Shown here: positions 10,007-23,400 of the stretch, piece by piece
Layout of the letters: each line of letters opens with the position of its first letter
Position numbering within the stretch: the first letter of the stretch is position 1
Source: Candidatus Omnitrophota bacterium
GTDB lineage: Bacteria > Omnitrophota > Koll11 > Duberdicusellales > 4484-171
Length of the DNA stretch: 64,000 nucleotides
Assembly (NCBI GenBank): GCA_030692055.1
Contig: JAUYCY010000159.1
Span: 32,288 to 96,287 of the forward strand
Direction: 5' to 3'
Translations under genes and position numbers: made by a program
The notes under the pieces: model-generated
Told to the model about the DNA's origin: nothing
Database searches by the model: none
Seen by the model: only the letters and a program-made list of their open reading frames with translations

Positions 10007-13000
10007 TTAGATATCAGAACTTAGTATGATATCCTGAATAGATTTCACCTGCAAGTTATTTTTTAATATAGTCTCTATTCCGTTAACTGCAGCTTGCGCG
10101 CCGGAAATAGTAGTAATACACGGCACGCCATAACGAACGGCTAAGCTACGCATTGCTTTCATATCAAATTGGCCTTTTTTACCGGAAGGAGTATTAATGA
10201 TCAGTTTAATTTTTTCGCTTTTTATGAGCTCTAAGATACGGCTGCTGCCTTTGGCGATTTTATCTATTTTCTCAGCTTTAATATTATTAGAAGTAAGTAC
10301 TTTCCAGGTACCGTTAGTGGCAATAATTTGAAAATTCATATCATAAAGCTTTTTAGCGATAAAAATGATGTTACGCTTGTCGTCATTCTTGACGCTTAAA
10401 AATACTTTTCCGGCTAAAGGAAGAGTTTGGCCGGCAGCAGCTTGGGCTTTATAAAAAGCGCTGCCAAAAGACGTATCAATTCCCATTACCTCTCCGGTTG
10501 ACTTCATCTCCGGGCCAAGAATAATATCCACGCCCGAGAACCTGGAAAACGGCAGCACTGCTTCTTTCACGGCAATGTATGAAATTTGTTTATCCTGCTC
10601 AATTTTAAAACTGGATAGCTTTTTACCGACCATAACTGCCGCGGCAATTTTTGCCCATGCAATGCCGGTAGCTTTACTTACAAAAGGCACTGTCCGTGAA
10701 GCTCTGGGGTTAACCTCCAGCATATAAACTATATCGTTTTTAACTGCACATTGCAGATTAAATAGGCCTTTTACTTTCAGCTCTTTAGCGATAGTACAGG
10801 TATATTCTTTAATCGTAGAAATAATTTCGTCGCTTAAAGTATACGCGGGAATTACGCAGGCAGAATCTCCTGAATGTATGCCGGCTTCTTCAATATGCTC
10901 CATTATGCCGCCGATAATAGTTATTTTTGTATCGGAAACCGCATCTACATCTACTTCAACCGCATCTTCTAAAAATTTATCTATTAAAACAGGGTGCTCC
11001 TGGGAAACCTTTTGCGCTTCGGCAATGAATTTTTCTAATGAGTTCTCGTCGTAGACAATATGCATAGCTCTTCCGCCTAAAACGTATGAAGGCCGCACTA
11101 GTACCGGATAGCCGATTTTTTTGGCAATCTTCCTAGCCTCATCTATTGAATAAGCCGAACCATTAGGCGGCTGTTTTATATTTAATTTATTTAATATCTT
11201 GGCAAATTTATCCCTATCCTCCGCAATATCTATGGAGGCAACGGTTGTTCCGATTATGGGCGCGCCGGCTGCTTTTAACTGTTTGGCTAAATTAAGCGGA
11301 GTTTGCCCTCCAAACTGAACAATCACTCCCTGCGGCTTTTCTTTATCAATAATATTCATTACATCTTCAAAGGTGAGCGGCTCAAAATATAGTTTATCCG
11401 AAGTGTCGTAATCAGTAGAAACGGTTTCGGGATTAGAATTTACCATAATCGTCTCAAATCCCAGCTCACTAAGGGCAAAAGCTGCATGACAACAACAATA
11501 ATCAAATTCTATGCCTTGGCCGATTCTATTCGGACCGCCGCCTAAAATCATAATCTTCTTTTTCTTAGACTTACGCGTCTCATCCTCGGCTTCATAGGTG
11601 GAATAATAATACGGCGTATAGGCTTCGAATTCTCCGGCGCAGGTATCGACTAATTTAAAGGTTGCCTCTATGTTGTTTAGCTTTCTTTTTTTCCTTACGG
11701 CTATTTCGTTTGAACCGGTTAAATCTGCAATCTGCCGGTCGCTAAAACCGTATTGCTTTGCCTCTAAAAGCAATTCTTTGGAAATATTTTTACCGGCTCT
11801 TTTAATTTTCTTCTCAAAATCTACGATGTCTCTAATGTTTTGAATAAACCACGGGTCTATGCGGGTAAGCTGATATATTTCTTTGACGCTAAAACCTTTC
11901 TGCAGCGCATACTTTATATAAAATATGCGCGAAGCATTGGGTTCTTTTAGCCTAAGTTTAATCTTTTTATCGCTTATAGCGCGATAATCAGACTTATTAT
12001 CCAGACCGCTATGGCCGATTTCTAAGCCGCGCAGTCCTTTTTGTAGCGCTTCCTTAAAAGTGCGGCCTATAGCCATGGTTTCACCTACGGATTTCATAGA
12101 GATACCTAAAATATCGCCGGCTTCGGGAAACTTTTCAAAGGCAAAACGAGGAATTTTTACTACACAATAATCTATTGCCGGCTCAAAAGAAGCAGGGGTT
12201 TCTTTGGTGATGTCGTTGCGTATCTCATCCAGGCTAAAGCCTACGGCAAGCTTGGCGGCAATTTTAGCAATCGGAAAGCCTGTAGCTTTACTGGCTAATG
12301 CGGAGCTACGCGAAACCCGCGGGTTCATTTCGATGACTACCATCCTGCCATTTTTGGGATTAACCGCAAACTGGATATTTGAGCCGCCGGTATCTACGCC
12401 TATTTCTCTGATAATCTTAATTGCGGCGTTGCGCATTTGTTGATATTCTTTATCGGTTAAGGTCTGGGCCGGGGCAACGGTTATCGAATCACCGGTATGT
12501 ATACCCATCGGGTCAAAGTTTTCTATGGAGCAAACGATAACGACATTATCTTTGAAATCGCGCATTACTTCTAACTCGTATTCTTTCCAGCCTATTACGG
12601 ACTCCTCAATGAGAATTTCGTGTATCATACTGTTGCGCAGGCCGTTATCCGCTATTTTCTCAAACTCTTTATAGGTACGGGCAATACCTCCGCCAGTTCC
12701 GCCTAAAGTAAAGCTTGGCCTTATGATTGCCGGAAGTCCTATTTTACTGATAGCCCTTTTTGCCGCTTTCACGCTATAGGCGAGTTCGCTTTTAGGCAAA
12801 TCCAGGCCGATTTTTAACATCGTATTTTTAAAATACTTTCTATCTTCGGCTTTCTTTATCGCCTTATAATCTGCTCCAATCATTTTTACTTTATATTTAC
12901 TAAGTACGCCTTTTTCTACCAGCTTAGTAGCGACATTTAGCCCGGTCTGGCCGCCTAAGGTGGGCAGTAACGCATCCGGCCTTTCTTTGGCAATAATTTT

Positions 13001-13225
13001 TTCTACGATTTCTGGGTTTATCGGCTCAATATAAGTAACATCAGCGGTCTCGGGATCGGTCATAATGGTTGCCGGGTTAGAATTGACTAAAACCACCTTA
13101 AAGCCTTCTTCTTTTAAGGCTTTACAGGCCTGGGTTCCCGAATAATCAAACTCACAAGCCTGGCCTATCACAATAGGGCCTGAGCCGATGATAAGAATTT
13201 TTTTGATATCTTTTCTTCTAGGCAT
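10007..13225 (-). CDS. carB: CarB, carbamoyl-phosphate synthase large subunit
   Basis: Makes carbamoyl phosphate from bicarbonate, ATP and ammonia delivered by CarA. Two ATP-grasp halves are present: [20 protein letters not shown] near residue 10 and [17 protein letters not shown] around 555. Each has its own GGRA/GGTGGG phosphate loop, and MEVNPRASR marks the second metal-binding strand. The C-terminal MGS-like regulatory domain (from about 930) ends at SSDI. Length 1072 is standard. It lies 156 bases downstream of carA, with a repeat in between. Confidence 0.97.
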   Translation of the reverse strand: MPRRKDIKKILIIGSGPIVIGQACEFDYSGTQACKALKEEGFKVVLVNSNPATIMTDPETADVTYIEPINPEIVEKIIAKERPDALLPTLGGQTGLNVATKLVEKGVLSKYKVKMIGADYKAIKKAEDRKYFKNTMLKIGLDLPKSELAYSVKAAKRAISKIGLPAIIRPSFTLGGTGGGIARTYKEFEKIADNGLRNSMIHEILIEESVIGWKEYELEVMRDFKDNVVIVCSIENFDPMGIHTGDSITVAPAQTLTDKEYQQMRNAAIKIIREIGVDTGGSNIQFAVNPKNGRMVVIEMNPRVSRSSALASKATGFPIAKIAAKLAVGFSLDEIRNDITKETPASFEPAIDYCVVKIPRFAFEKFPEAGDILGISMKSVGETMAIGRTFKEALQKGLRGLEIGHSGLDNKSDYRAISDKKIKLRLKEPNASRIFYIKYALQKGFSVKEIYQLTRIDPWFIQNIRDIVDFEKKIKRAGKNISKELLLEAKQYGFSDRQIADLTGSNEIAVRKKRKLNNIEATFKLVDTCAGEFEAYTPYYYSTYEAEDETRKSKKKKIMILGGGPNRIGQGIEFDYCCCHAAFALSELGFETIMVNSNPETVSTDYDTSDKLYFEPLTFEDVMNIIDKEKPQGVIVQFGGQTPLNLAKQLKAAGAPIIGTTVASIDIAEDRDKFAKILNKLNIKQPPNGSAYSIDEARKIAKKIGYPVLVRPSYVLGGRAMHIVYDENSLEKFIAEAQKVSQEHPVLIDKFLEDAVEVDVDAVSDTKITIIGGIMEHIEEAGIHSGDSACVIPAYTLSDEIISTIKEYTCTIAKELKVKGLFNLQCAVKNDIVYMLEVNPRASRTVPFVSKATGIAWAKIAAAVMVGKKLSSFKIEQDKQISYIAVKEAVLPFSRFSGVDIILGPEMKSTGEVMGIDTSFGSAFYKAQAAAGQTLPLAGKVFLSVKNDDKRNIIFIAKKLYDMNFQIIATNGTWKVLTSNNIKAEKIDKIAKGSSRILELIKSEKIKLIINTPSGKKGQFDMKAMRSLAVRYGVPCITTISGAQAAVNGIETILKNNLQVKSIQDIILSSDI

Positions 13226-13229
13226 TTGC

Positions 13230-13392
13230 TCTCGCTTCGCTCACACACCAATTAACACTAATTACACACAAATATACACGAATTAATTTCCCGCCTTGGC
13301 GGGATCCCGCTAAATAAAAATATTGAGAGGGGCGGGACGTGCCTATTCGTGTGAGCCTTGCACAGCAAGGCGAATTTGTGTTTATTTGTGTT
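13230..13392. repeat. Iterated-word inverted repeat (ACACGAATT type) with nested GGGATCCCGC palindrome
   Basis: Words such as TTAACACTAATTACACAC, ATACACGAATT and their complements ATTCGTGTG, AATTTGTGTT flank a nested palindromic unit at 13290-13339 (CCCGCC ... GGCGGGATCCCGC ... GGCGGGACG). The same nested unit occurs at 50777-50836, 54330-54376 and 55891-55948. It fills the carA-carB gap. Confidence 0.7.
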
Positions 13393-14467
13393 TAGTCATC
13401 ATTTGAATAAACTCTCCAAACAAATAACCGGCTTCTTGCGGACCGGCTGAAGCCTCCGGATGAAACTGCACAGAAAATATAGGTAATTTCTTATGCCGCA
13501 GGCCCTCTAAAGTATTATCGTTAAGGTTAATATGGGTAATCTCAATATCTCTTTTATTGAGCGAATTAATATCCACACAAAAACCGTGATTTTGCACCGT
13601 AATATAAACTTTTCCGCTGCGTAAATCTTTTACCGGATGATTTACTCCGTGATGGCCGAATTTAAGCTTATAAGTCTCGCCACCCAAGGCAAGGCCTAAT
13701 ATCTGCTGGCCTAAACAAATACCGAATATCGGCACTTTGCCGATTAACCTTCTAGTTGTCTCTATCACATATTTAACTGCTGCGGGGTCTCCGGGGCCGT
13801 TAGAAAGCAATAACCCATCCGGCTTCATACTTAAAATCTCTTGGGCGCTTGTATCTGCCGGCGTAACCATAACCTGGCATTTATTTTCAGCGAGTTTTCT
13901 TAAAATATTATATTTCACTCCGCAATCAAGGACAACTACTTTATATCTACTATCCCGAGTTTTTGACCAAATATACTTTTTATTACAGCTAACCTCCTTA
14001 ACTAAATCCACACCGATCAAGCCTTGGGAATCCTTGGCATCTTGAACTAGTTTCTTTTCGTCTATCTCCCCGGTTGATAGTACCGCCTTCATTGCGCCGG
14101 CTTCTCTTATATGTAAAGTAAGCGCCCGCGTATCTATACCTTCAATACCCAAGATATCGTTCTTTTTAAGATAATCGCCTAATGATTCTGTGGCTCGCCA
14201 ATTACTGGCTATTTTGCTGCATTCCTTAACCACAAAACCGCTGAGAAACGGACGGCGCGACTCAATATCATCCTTGTTTATGCCGTAGTTACCGATTAAA
14301 GGATAAGTCATAGCCACAATCTGGCCTTTGTATGAAGGATCAGTAATTATTTCTTGATATCCGGACATACTGGTATTAAAAACTATCTCGCCATAGCTTT
14401 TGCCAACAGCGCCAAAGGATCTACCTCTAAAAATTGTACCATCTTCTAAAACGAGTAGTGCTTTCAT
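13382..14467 (-). CDS. carA: CarA, carbamoyl-phosphate synthase small (glutaminase) subunit
   Basis: Hydrolyses glutamine and channels ammonia to CarB. N-terminal CPSase domain with FNTSMSGYQEIITDPSY, then a class I amidotransferase domain with LSNGPGDPAAV, the nucleophile cysteine in FGICLGQQILG (about residue 245) and VQFHPEASAGP with the catalytic His/Glu. Length 361 is normal. It lies nine bases downstream of pyrG, so pyrG-carA-carB read as one unit. Confidence 0.97.
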   Translation of the reverse strand: MKALLVLEDGTIFRGRSFGAVGKSYGEIVFNTSMSGYQEIITDPSYKGQIVAMTYPLIGNYGINKDDIESRRPFLSGFVVKECSKIASNWRATESLGDYLKKNDILGIEGIDTRALTLHIREAGAMKAVLSTGEIDEKKLVQDAKDSQGLIGVDLVKEVSCNKKYIWSKTRDSRYKVVVLDCGVKYNILRKLAENKCQVMVTPADTSAQEILSMKPDGLLLSNGPGDPAAVKYVIETTRRLIGKVPIFGICLGQQILGLALGGETYKLKFGHHGVNHPVKDLRSGKVYITVQNHGFCVDINSLNKRDIEITHINLNDNTLEGLRHKKLPIFSVQFHPEASAGPQEAGYLFGEFIQMMTKHK

Positions 14468-14476
14468 ATTCTTCAG

Positions 14477-16297
<1,821 letters not shown>

Positions 16298-18883
16298 TTA
16301 AGCCTTCTTACTTTGCGCCGAAAAGCAGATAACTTTTTGCGATACTACGTCAGACATAATCCTTAATCCTTTGCCGCTGGTATCATAGACGCCAATAATA
16401 TCTTTATACTTTAAAGATTGAGGCATAAGTTCGCTAAATAGATTCTTTAACTGCTTAAACCAGTCGTTATTAAATACAATATCTTTCTCTTCTGGGAAAA
16501 GCGCGATATAGAATATGTTTGTTTCTACTAAATCCTGGAAAAAATGCGTTCCAAAGGATAATTCAGGCATAAGATTACCGTCTGAAAAGGCAATCTCCGC
16601 AAGTGCCGTTATATTATTTATCTCCGCGAATCTAACCGGTACACCCAAAGAAGGCGTGGTAGTGCCCCATCTTCCCGGACCCATAAGCAGAGTGGGCATT
16701 TTTTCTCTGTCTTTTATCTCTACGTTTAGCTTTCCCGTTATACGGGCAATTTCATATTTATCCGACAAAATAAGCTTGCTATACTTTTGCGGATCAACAT
16801 ATATAATTCTTGCAATCTCCTGCGAAACATTACCGCCTAGAAAATAGCCGCTTGATTCAAAAAGAATACCTTCTTTGTCTACATGAGTTGGCATATCAAC
16901 CTTACGGCCCAAACCTTTTGTTTGTAGAGGCCTGCACTGCAATAGGTTTATTTTAAATTTATTATTCTCGGTAAAATTTATCGTAAACTCTATTTCAATA
17001 GGGTAATGGTAAATCTCTTCCAGCGATTTTAATATCTTTTTAAAATAACCTGTCAGCGCATCGGCGCTAAATACGTTATCTATGGTCAGTATCCAAGATT
17101 CTTTGGCATCCTTGCCTCTTTCGCCTCTCATCTGCATCGCCTCATAGTCTTTTACCGCTATACGCTCTATATTTTTATAAGATATTTCGCTTATAAGCTC
17201 CTCGAGGCCAACAGTGCTAAGTTCATTGTTTTTTATATTTATAAGATCAACCTCGTGCTGTGAGTATTTCTTTAAATCATCTCTCTCCGCATATGGCCTG
17301 CGTAAGGGGTCGCTCAGCGCGACCATCCTGGGATAATCGCCTTCAACGCGGTTAACCGCTCTTGTGCCAAGGCCGAATACTAATCTCAGCATCCCTGCTT
17401 TGGGATTCATATTCGCATTCCAGACATAGGTGTTATAAGATACGCCGACTCCCGCCAAGTCCGGGAAGAAATATTGTTTATGATGCGCCCCGGAAACCCG
17501 CTGAACCAATAACGCCATCTGCTCATCTAACTTATCTAAGCCTCTTTGTTTACGGTAGGTAAGGGCGTCTTCGTTCATGGTGCTGGCATAAATCTTTTTT
17601 ACGGCTTCGGCGAATTGAATATATCTTTGTTCAGGAGTTCCCTGGTTTGCTAAAAATATACTTTCATATTTTCCGGCAAAGGCGTTTCCAAAATCATCCT
17701 CTAGGAGCGAGCTTGAACGTATTATAATGGGAGAGGAACCAAAGTATTCTATAATCTGCTGAAACTGTTCCATAATCTCCTCATCAAATACCCCATACAG
17801 CATTTTTTCTTTTAAAACCTTTGCGATCTCAAAATAACCTTCGTCTGTTTTTTGCTGCATACGCAGTTTCCACCAGCGGTTTTCGACTATATATGAGTAA
17901 AATATATCCGAACCTATGTAGAATGAGTCGTGCGGCTCTGAAAGAACCTGCCAGTCAGATAACTTTTGCGAAAGGATTTTTCTGGCTAAAAGCATACCTG
18001 CGGTTTTGCCGCCGACAAAGCCTGTGCCTATCAATCTAGATTTTATTTCGATGAGTTCAGGGAGTGAAAAGTTTTCTATGACCAGAGATAAAATCTTTTT
18101 ACTTTTTGTTAACATGATACTGCAGAGCTTTTTTGTCGTATTCTTTGTCTTAGTCTTTGCCGCAGCACTTTCAACAAGCTCTCCGGCTTCAAGAAACAAA
18201 CGATCCCAGTAATCAAGGTTTCTCTTTGCCCCTTCCGCTCCTCTTTCGTGGATATATGAGAGTAACTTTACGGCATTGACGCTATCTATTATAGGAATAA
18301 ACTTATCGTTTTCTTTCTGATGCGGCAGAAACATTGTCGGCGAATAGCGATTCCATACTTTTAAAGGGTGTATATAGCAACTGTCTTGGCAATGGTATAC
18401 GTCGATAAGCAGCTGCGTGGTCTCGCGAATACGGGCTATGGATTTAAAAGAGTGGTTGTTGCGCAATATAGAAAAATAGGTAACCGTCTTAAGCTCGTAA
18501 AGATAAGGGCAGGTAACCATAAAAAAGTTTCCGATCATAAGGTCGCTCGCCCATGCCGAAAGTAATTCCGATAAACAATCAAACACATAGTACGCGCCTT
18601 CACCAGCCTCGGTAATAATGCTGTTTACTTTTACGGTAAAAGTCTCAAATCCGGCATAAGCATTAAGCTCGTATCGCTTTATATTTTTAGAGGGCTTAAG
18701 CACTTCTTTATGCGAAGCAAACCTTATGTAGATAACTTTTTTATTCTCAAGTAAAGCCTGGCTGACAAAAGGCTTTACCAGGTCGATATAATCTTCTATA
18801 TCGTCTATCTGCCAGACTACATTATCCCCTGCTCTTAGGCCCGTAATTACGCTATCTAAACCTTTTATTCCTGTGCTTATCAT
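16298..18883 (-). CDS. Degenerate KaiC/RAD55-like domain fused to a PEP-synthase-type nucleotide-binding (PPDK_N) domain
   Basis: Residues 1-230 look like a KaiC/RAD55-type RecA domain (STGIKGLDSVITGLRAGD), but the Walker A loop that should follow is replaced by an acidic stretch (IDDIEDYID), so ATP hydrolysis there is unlikely. From about residue 285 comes a PPDK_N ATP-grasp domain: GTGFVGGKTAGMLLAR, IIIRSSSLLEDDFGNAFAGKYES and LLQCRPLQ. The phosphohistidine and PEP/pyruvate barrel domains of real PEP synthase are absent. The last about 150 residues match no family I recognise. Start chosen at 18883 (GGAGGG upstream). It lies 13 bases after gltD, probably in the same operon. Possibly a regulatory or protein-phosphotransferase function; unproven. 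Confidence 0.7.
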   Translation of the reverse strand: MISTGIKGLDSVITGLRAGDNVVWQIDDIEDYIDLVKPFVSQALLENKKVIYIRFASHKEVLKPSKNIKRYELNAYAGFETFTVKVNSIITEAGEGAYYVFDCLSELLSAWASDLMIGNFFMVTCPYLYELKTVTYFSILRNNHSFKSIARIRETTQLLIDVYHCQDSCYIHPLKVWNRYSPTMFLPHQKENDKFIPIIDSVNAVKLLSYIHERGAEGAKRNLDYWDRLFLEAGELVESAAAKTKTKNTTKKLCSIMLTKSKKILSLVIENFSLPELIEIKSRLIGTGFVGGKTAGMLLARKILSQKLSDWQVLSEPHDSFYIGSDIFYSYIVENRWWKLRMQQKTDEGYFEIAKVLKEKMLYGVFDEEIMEQFQQIIEYFGSSPIIIRSSSLLEDDFGNAFAGKYESIFLANQGTPEQRYIQFAEAVKKIYASTMNEDALTYRKQRGLDKLDEQMALLVQRVSGAHHKQYFFPDLAGVGVSYNTYVWNANMNPKAGMLRLVFGLGTRAVNRVEGDYPRMVALSDPLRRPYAERDDLKKYSQHEVDLINIKNNELSTVGLEELISEISYKNIERIAVKDYEAMQMRGERGKDAKESWILTIDNVFSADALTGYFKKILKSLEEIYHYPIEIEFTINFTENNKFKINLLQCRPLQTKGLGRKVDMPTHVDKEGILFESSGYFLGGNVSQEIARIIYVDPQKYSKLILSDKYEIARITGKLNVEIKDREKMPTLLMGPGRWGTTTPSLGVPVRFAEINNITALAEIAFSDGNLMPELSFGTHFFQDLVETNIFYIALFPEEKDIVFNNDWFKQLKNLFSELMPQSLKYKDIIGVYDTSGKGLRIMSDVVSQKVICFSAQSKKA

Positions 18884-18896
18884 CTCGATAACCCTC

Positions 18897-20369
18897 CTAA
18901 ATAACCGGCAAATTGCTTTCGCCCATGAGATATTTGTCAATAGAATGCGCTGCGCTGCGGCCTTCAGAGATAGCCCAAACTATTAATGATTGCCCGCGCC
19001 TGGCATCCCCTACAGAAAATACATTTTTAGCCGAAGTCATATAATTTATATCTGTTTTTACATTACCGCGTTCGTCAAATTTAACGCCTAAGTCAGTGAG
19101 CAATCGGCTGTGTTCGGGATGGATGAAGCCGACAGCTAAAATCGCCATGTCAGCGTCAATGGTGAAGTCGGAACCGGAGATTTCTTTCATTACCGGACAA
19201 TTGTTACGTGAGACGTTGGACGTTGGGCGTGGGACGTCTGGAGCGACAAACTCTACACGGACACAAGAGAGTTTTTTGAGAATATTGTCTTCGCCGATGA
19301 ATTTTTTGGTAAGGATACACCAATCGCGCTGCGCTCCCTCTTCGTGGCTTGAGGTTGTCTTTAAAAGTAAAGGATATTTTGGCCAAGGATAATCGTCAGT
19401 GCGGCATTCATCAGGCTTTAACATAACTTCAATTTGAACGACGCAAGAAGCGCCTTGCCTATTGGCTGTACCAACACAGTCAGCGCCGGTATCGCCGCCA
19501 CCGATTACTACTATGCGTTTGCCTTTTGCGTCAATAAGTTCGCTGGAAACGATATTCTCTTTTGCAACGCGCCTGTTAACTTGAGTTAAATAATCCATCG
19601 CAAAGTAAATATCTTTTAGCTCTCTACCTTCAATTTTGAGGTCACGCGGCGTCCGTGAACCTATCGCTAAACAAATAGCATCAAATTCTTTCTTTAACTT
19701 AGAAACTTTATAATCTATGCCGATGTTAATCCCCGTAATAAATTCCATTCCTTCTTTTTCTAAAATCGCCAGGCGCCGATCAATTATCCATTTCTCCAGT
19801 TTAAAATCAGGAATACCGTAGCGTAAAATTCCGCCGATTTTATCATCGCGCTCAAAGACTACTACCTTATGACCGGCTTTATTGAGCTGATCTGCTGCAG
19901 CTAAGCCTGCCGGACCCGAGCCAATAACTGCTATTTTTTTATTGGTGCGTTTTTTAGGCGCATTCGCGCGGATAAAACCCGCGTCAAAAGCATATTCAAT
20001 AATCGCTAACTCATTCTCCTTAATCGTTATCGGGTCATCATTTATTCCTAAGACGCAAGCATATTCGCAAAGCGCAGGGCAAAGCCTACCGGTAAATTCG
20101 GGAAAATTATTATTTGCTTGGAGTAAGCCAAAGGCCTTTTTCCACTGGCCGCTAAATACCGCATCGTTATATTCGGGAATATAGTTACCGATAGGGCAAG
20201 CCCAATGGCAAAAGGGCGTACCGCAATCCATGCAGCGCGATGCTTGCTCTTTTGTTGCTTCATCCGAACGCGGTGAAATTACATCGCGATAGTCTTTTAA
20301 ACGCAGGCATACCGGCCTGCATTTTGCCTCTTGACGCCTACTTTTTAGAAAACCCTTTATGTCACCCAT
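18897..20369 (-). CDS. gltD: GltD, glutamate synthase (NADPH) small subunit
   Basis: Passes electrons from NAD(P)H to GltB. N-terminal cysteine clusters CMDCGTPFCHWACP and CPALCEYAC bind two 4Fe-4S centres; GSGPAGLAAA binds FAD (about residue 150) and VVIGGGDTGADCVG binds the nicotinamide cofactor (about 285). The ATG at 20369 begins the conserved MGDIKGFLKSRRQ; upstream frame is repeat. Around residues 371-390 an insertion (APDVPRPTSNVSRNN) is encoded by iterated GACGTTGG/GGACGT words, one of several in-frame repeat insertions in this window. It is followed by gltB upstream and the KaiC/PPDK fusion downstream. Confidence 0.96.
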   Translation of the reverse strand: MGDIKGFLKSRRQEAKCRPVCLRLKDYRDVISPRSDEATKEQASRCMDCGTPFCHWACPIGNYIPEYNDAVFSGQWKKAFGLLQANNNFPEFTGRLCPALCEYACVLGINDDPITIKENELAIIEYAFDAGFIRANAPKKRTNKKIAVIGSGPAGLAAADQLNKAGHKVVVFERDDKIGGILRYGIPDFKLEKWIIDRRLAILEKEGMEFITGINIGIDYKVSKLKKEFDAICLAIGSRTPRDLKIEGRELKDIYFAMDYLTQVNRRVAKENIVSSELIDAKGKRIVVIGGGDTGADCVGTANRQGASCVVQIEVMLKPDECRTDDYPWPKYPLLLKTTSSHEEGAQRDWCILTKKFIGEDNILKKLSCVRVEFVAPDVPRPTSNVSRNNCPVMKEISGSDFTIDADMAILAVGFIHPEHSRLLTDLGVKFDERGNVKTDINYMTSAKNVFSVGDARRGQSLIVWAISEGRSAAHSIDKYLMGESNLPVI

Positions 20370-20375
20370 ATTTTT

Positions 20376-20474
20376 TAAATCACGAATATACACGAATTCG
20401 CGCTTCGCGCTCACACAAATCAACACGAATTAATTCGTGAACATTCGTGTGTAATTCGTGCCAATTCGTGTATT
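20376..20474. repeat. Iterated-word inverted repeat (ACACGAATT/AATTCGTGT)
   Basis: ACACGAATT-like words on the left and AATTCGTGT-like words on the right, repeated several times in the gltB-gltD gap, can form a long imperfect hairpin. The word differs from those in most other gaps of this window except 13230-13392 and 54298-54437. Confidence 0.7.
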
Positions 20475-23400
20475 AGCCATCGGAGACTTCCGCCATTTCC
20501 AGCTTCTTTTGTATCTTTCTTCCGGATAAGATACGCCTGTATTCTGTCGGTATAACTTTAATAAACTTTGTAATTTCTTTTTTAAAATTATCAATAATTT
20601 TTTTAGCAACTGCGCTTTGGGTATATTTGTAATAGTTACAAAGCAAATCGTAAAGCGTAGCTTCGTCTTCGCCAGAGAGAATTTCTAATTCTACCATTTC
20701 TAAGTTACATTTTTGCTTAAAATCACCGCACACATCGTATATATAAGCAATACCGCCGCTCATACCTGCGGCAAAATTACGGCCTGTCTTTCCGATAATA
20801 ACTGCCCGGCCGCCGGTCATATACTCACAACCATGGTCTCCCACGCCCTCAACTACAGCGTTCAAGCCTGAATTACGTATACAGAAGCGCTCTCCCGCAA
20901 TACCCCGGATGTAAGCCTCGCCGCAAATTGCGCCGTAAAACGTAGTATTACCAATAATAATATTATTTTCAGCCGCAAAGCCTGCATTTTTATCAGGATA
21001 AATAATAATTTTTCCTCCGGATATTCCTTTGCCAACGTAATCATTGGCCATACCTTCTAACTCAAAGGTAATCCCTTTGGCTAAAAAGGCGCCGAAACTT
21101 TGGCCGGCAACGCCTTTAAATTTACAAAGAATAGAATCCTGGGCTAAACCTTCCTCGCCATAGCGCCGGACTAACTCTCCGCTCAGCATTGCGCCGGTAG
21201 CTCTGTTAGTATTATTAATTTCAAATGAAACCCGCACTGGCTTTTTCTTTTCTAAAGCGCTCTTACACATCTTTATAAGATTTTTATCTAAAACAAGACC
21301 CAACCCTTTATCTCTTTTAGATTTGTAATATCGACTATAATCTTCGGGAACTTGCGGTTTATAAAGGATTTTGGAATAATCAATTGCCTTTGCCTTAGAA
21401 GGAATAATGTTCTTGTTTAACTCCAGAAGGTCTACCCTTCCTATCATCTCATTTATTGTTTTAATACCTAGGCTAGCCATGATTTCACGCAGTTCCCGGG
21501 CTACAAAACGGAAATAATTTACTATATATTCCGGTTTTCCGCTAAAACGCTTTTGTAAAGTATCATCTTGCGTAGCCACACCTACCGAGCAGTTATTGAG
21601 ATGGCAATGCCTTAACATAACACAGCCGATTACAATAAGCACCGCAGTACAAAAACCATATTCTTCAGCCCCAAGCATTGCCGCAATCGCAATATCGCGG
21701 CCGGTGCGCATCTGCCCGTCAGTTTGCAGGCGCACTCTGGAACGTAAATTATTCAGCATAAGCGTTTGGTGGGTTTCGCTGAGCCCTAGTTCCCACGGCA
21801 ACCCCGCGTATCTTATAGAGCTACGCGGTGACGCCCCTGTGCCTCCGTCACCGCCGGAGATTAGAATCATATCCGCATGGCCCTTGGCAACGCCTGCGGC
21901 AACCGTTCCTACGCCGACTTCTGAAACGAGTTTGACGCTTATGCGTGCGCGAGGATTGGCATTCTTTAAATCAAATATCAGCTGCGCTAAATCTTCGATA
22001 GAATATATATCATGATGCGGCGGCGGCGATATTAAGGTAACTCCGGGAGTAGTGTATCTGGTGCGCGCGATTACTTCGCTCACCTTATGCCCCGGTAATT
22101 GCCCGCCTTCGCCGGGCTTTGCTCCCTGTGCAATTTTTATCTGTATCTCGTCAGCATTAACAAGATAATTTATAGTTACGCCGAAGCGGCCGGAAGCAAC
22201 TTGTTTTATAGCACTACGTTTTGAATCTCCATTAGGCAAAGTTACAAATCTGGCCGGGTCCTCACCGCCTTCACCAGTATTAGACCGGCCGCCGATTCTA
22301 TTCATGGCAATAGCGATTGTTTCGTGCGCCAAAGCGCTTATTGAACCAAAACTCATTGCTCCGGTAGCAAAACGCGTCATAATACTCTCAACAGGCTCAA
22401 CCTCGTCAATAGAGATTGGAGTATTTTTTTTTCCGCCTCCGCCTGAGGCGGATGCGCCTTTGGCGCAAGAGGCGCCTGCTTGCCGGACGGGCAGGGATCC
22501 GCCTTCGGCGGAAAACTTAAGCAAACTTCTTAAAGTCACCGGATTATCCGACTGATCATTTATCATCTGCGCAAACTGTTTATATCTATTGTCGTCATTA
22601 TTGCGCGCCGCATCCTGCAAAGCGGCTATGCTTTCGGGATTCCAAAGATGAAATTCTCCGTCTCTTCTCCATTGATAAACACCGCCGCTCGCTAAATGCG
22701 TAACGCCCGCATCTCTTTCTATGTAGGCATCTTTATGCCGTTTAATAGTTTCTTCTGCTATTTCGTCAATACCGGCGCCTCCAATTCGCGATACGGTTCC
22801 GGTAAAATATTTTTCTATAAACTCGTTATCCAAACCTAAAGCTTCAAATATTTGCGCGCCGCGGTAACTGCGTAGCGTAGATATTCCCATTTTTGACAAT
22901 ATCTTTAATATTCCGTCTGTTAATGCTTTATTATAATTCGTAAATGCTATGCTGCGGTCTAAACGAATTTCTTTCTCGGCGATAAGATATTCAATTACTT
23001 TATAGGCAAGATACGGATTTATACAATCTGCACCGTAGCCAAAAAGCAAAGCCAAGTGATGCACCTCTCTGGGCTCTGCGCTTTCCACGATTAAGGCAAC
23101 TTGCGAACGTATGGTTTTTCTTACAAGATATTGATGGATAGCGCTCACCGCCAAAAGTGCCGGAAGAGCAATTCTATCTTTATCAACTCCCCGGTCGCTT
23201 AATATTATAAAAGAATACCCTTTTTCAATGGCGTATTCTGCTTCAAAACAAATCCTATCTAGTGTATTTAAGAAACCATCTTTAGCGCTTTCTGCATCAA
23301 AGAAAGTATAAATTGTCTTTGCTTCAAACCCGTTTATACTGATATCGCGGATTTTTATAAGCTCCTCATCGGTTAATATCGGATTCCTTACTCTAAGCTT

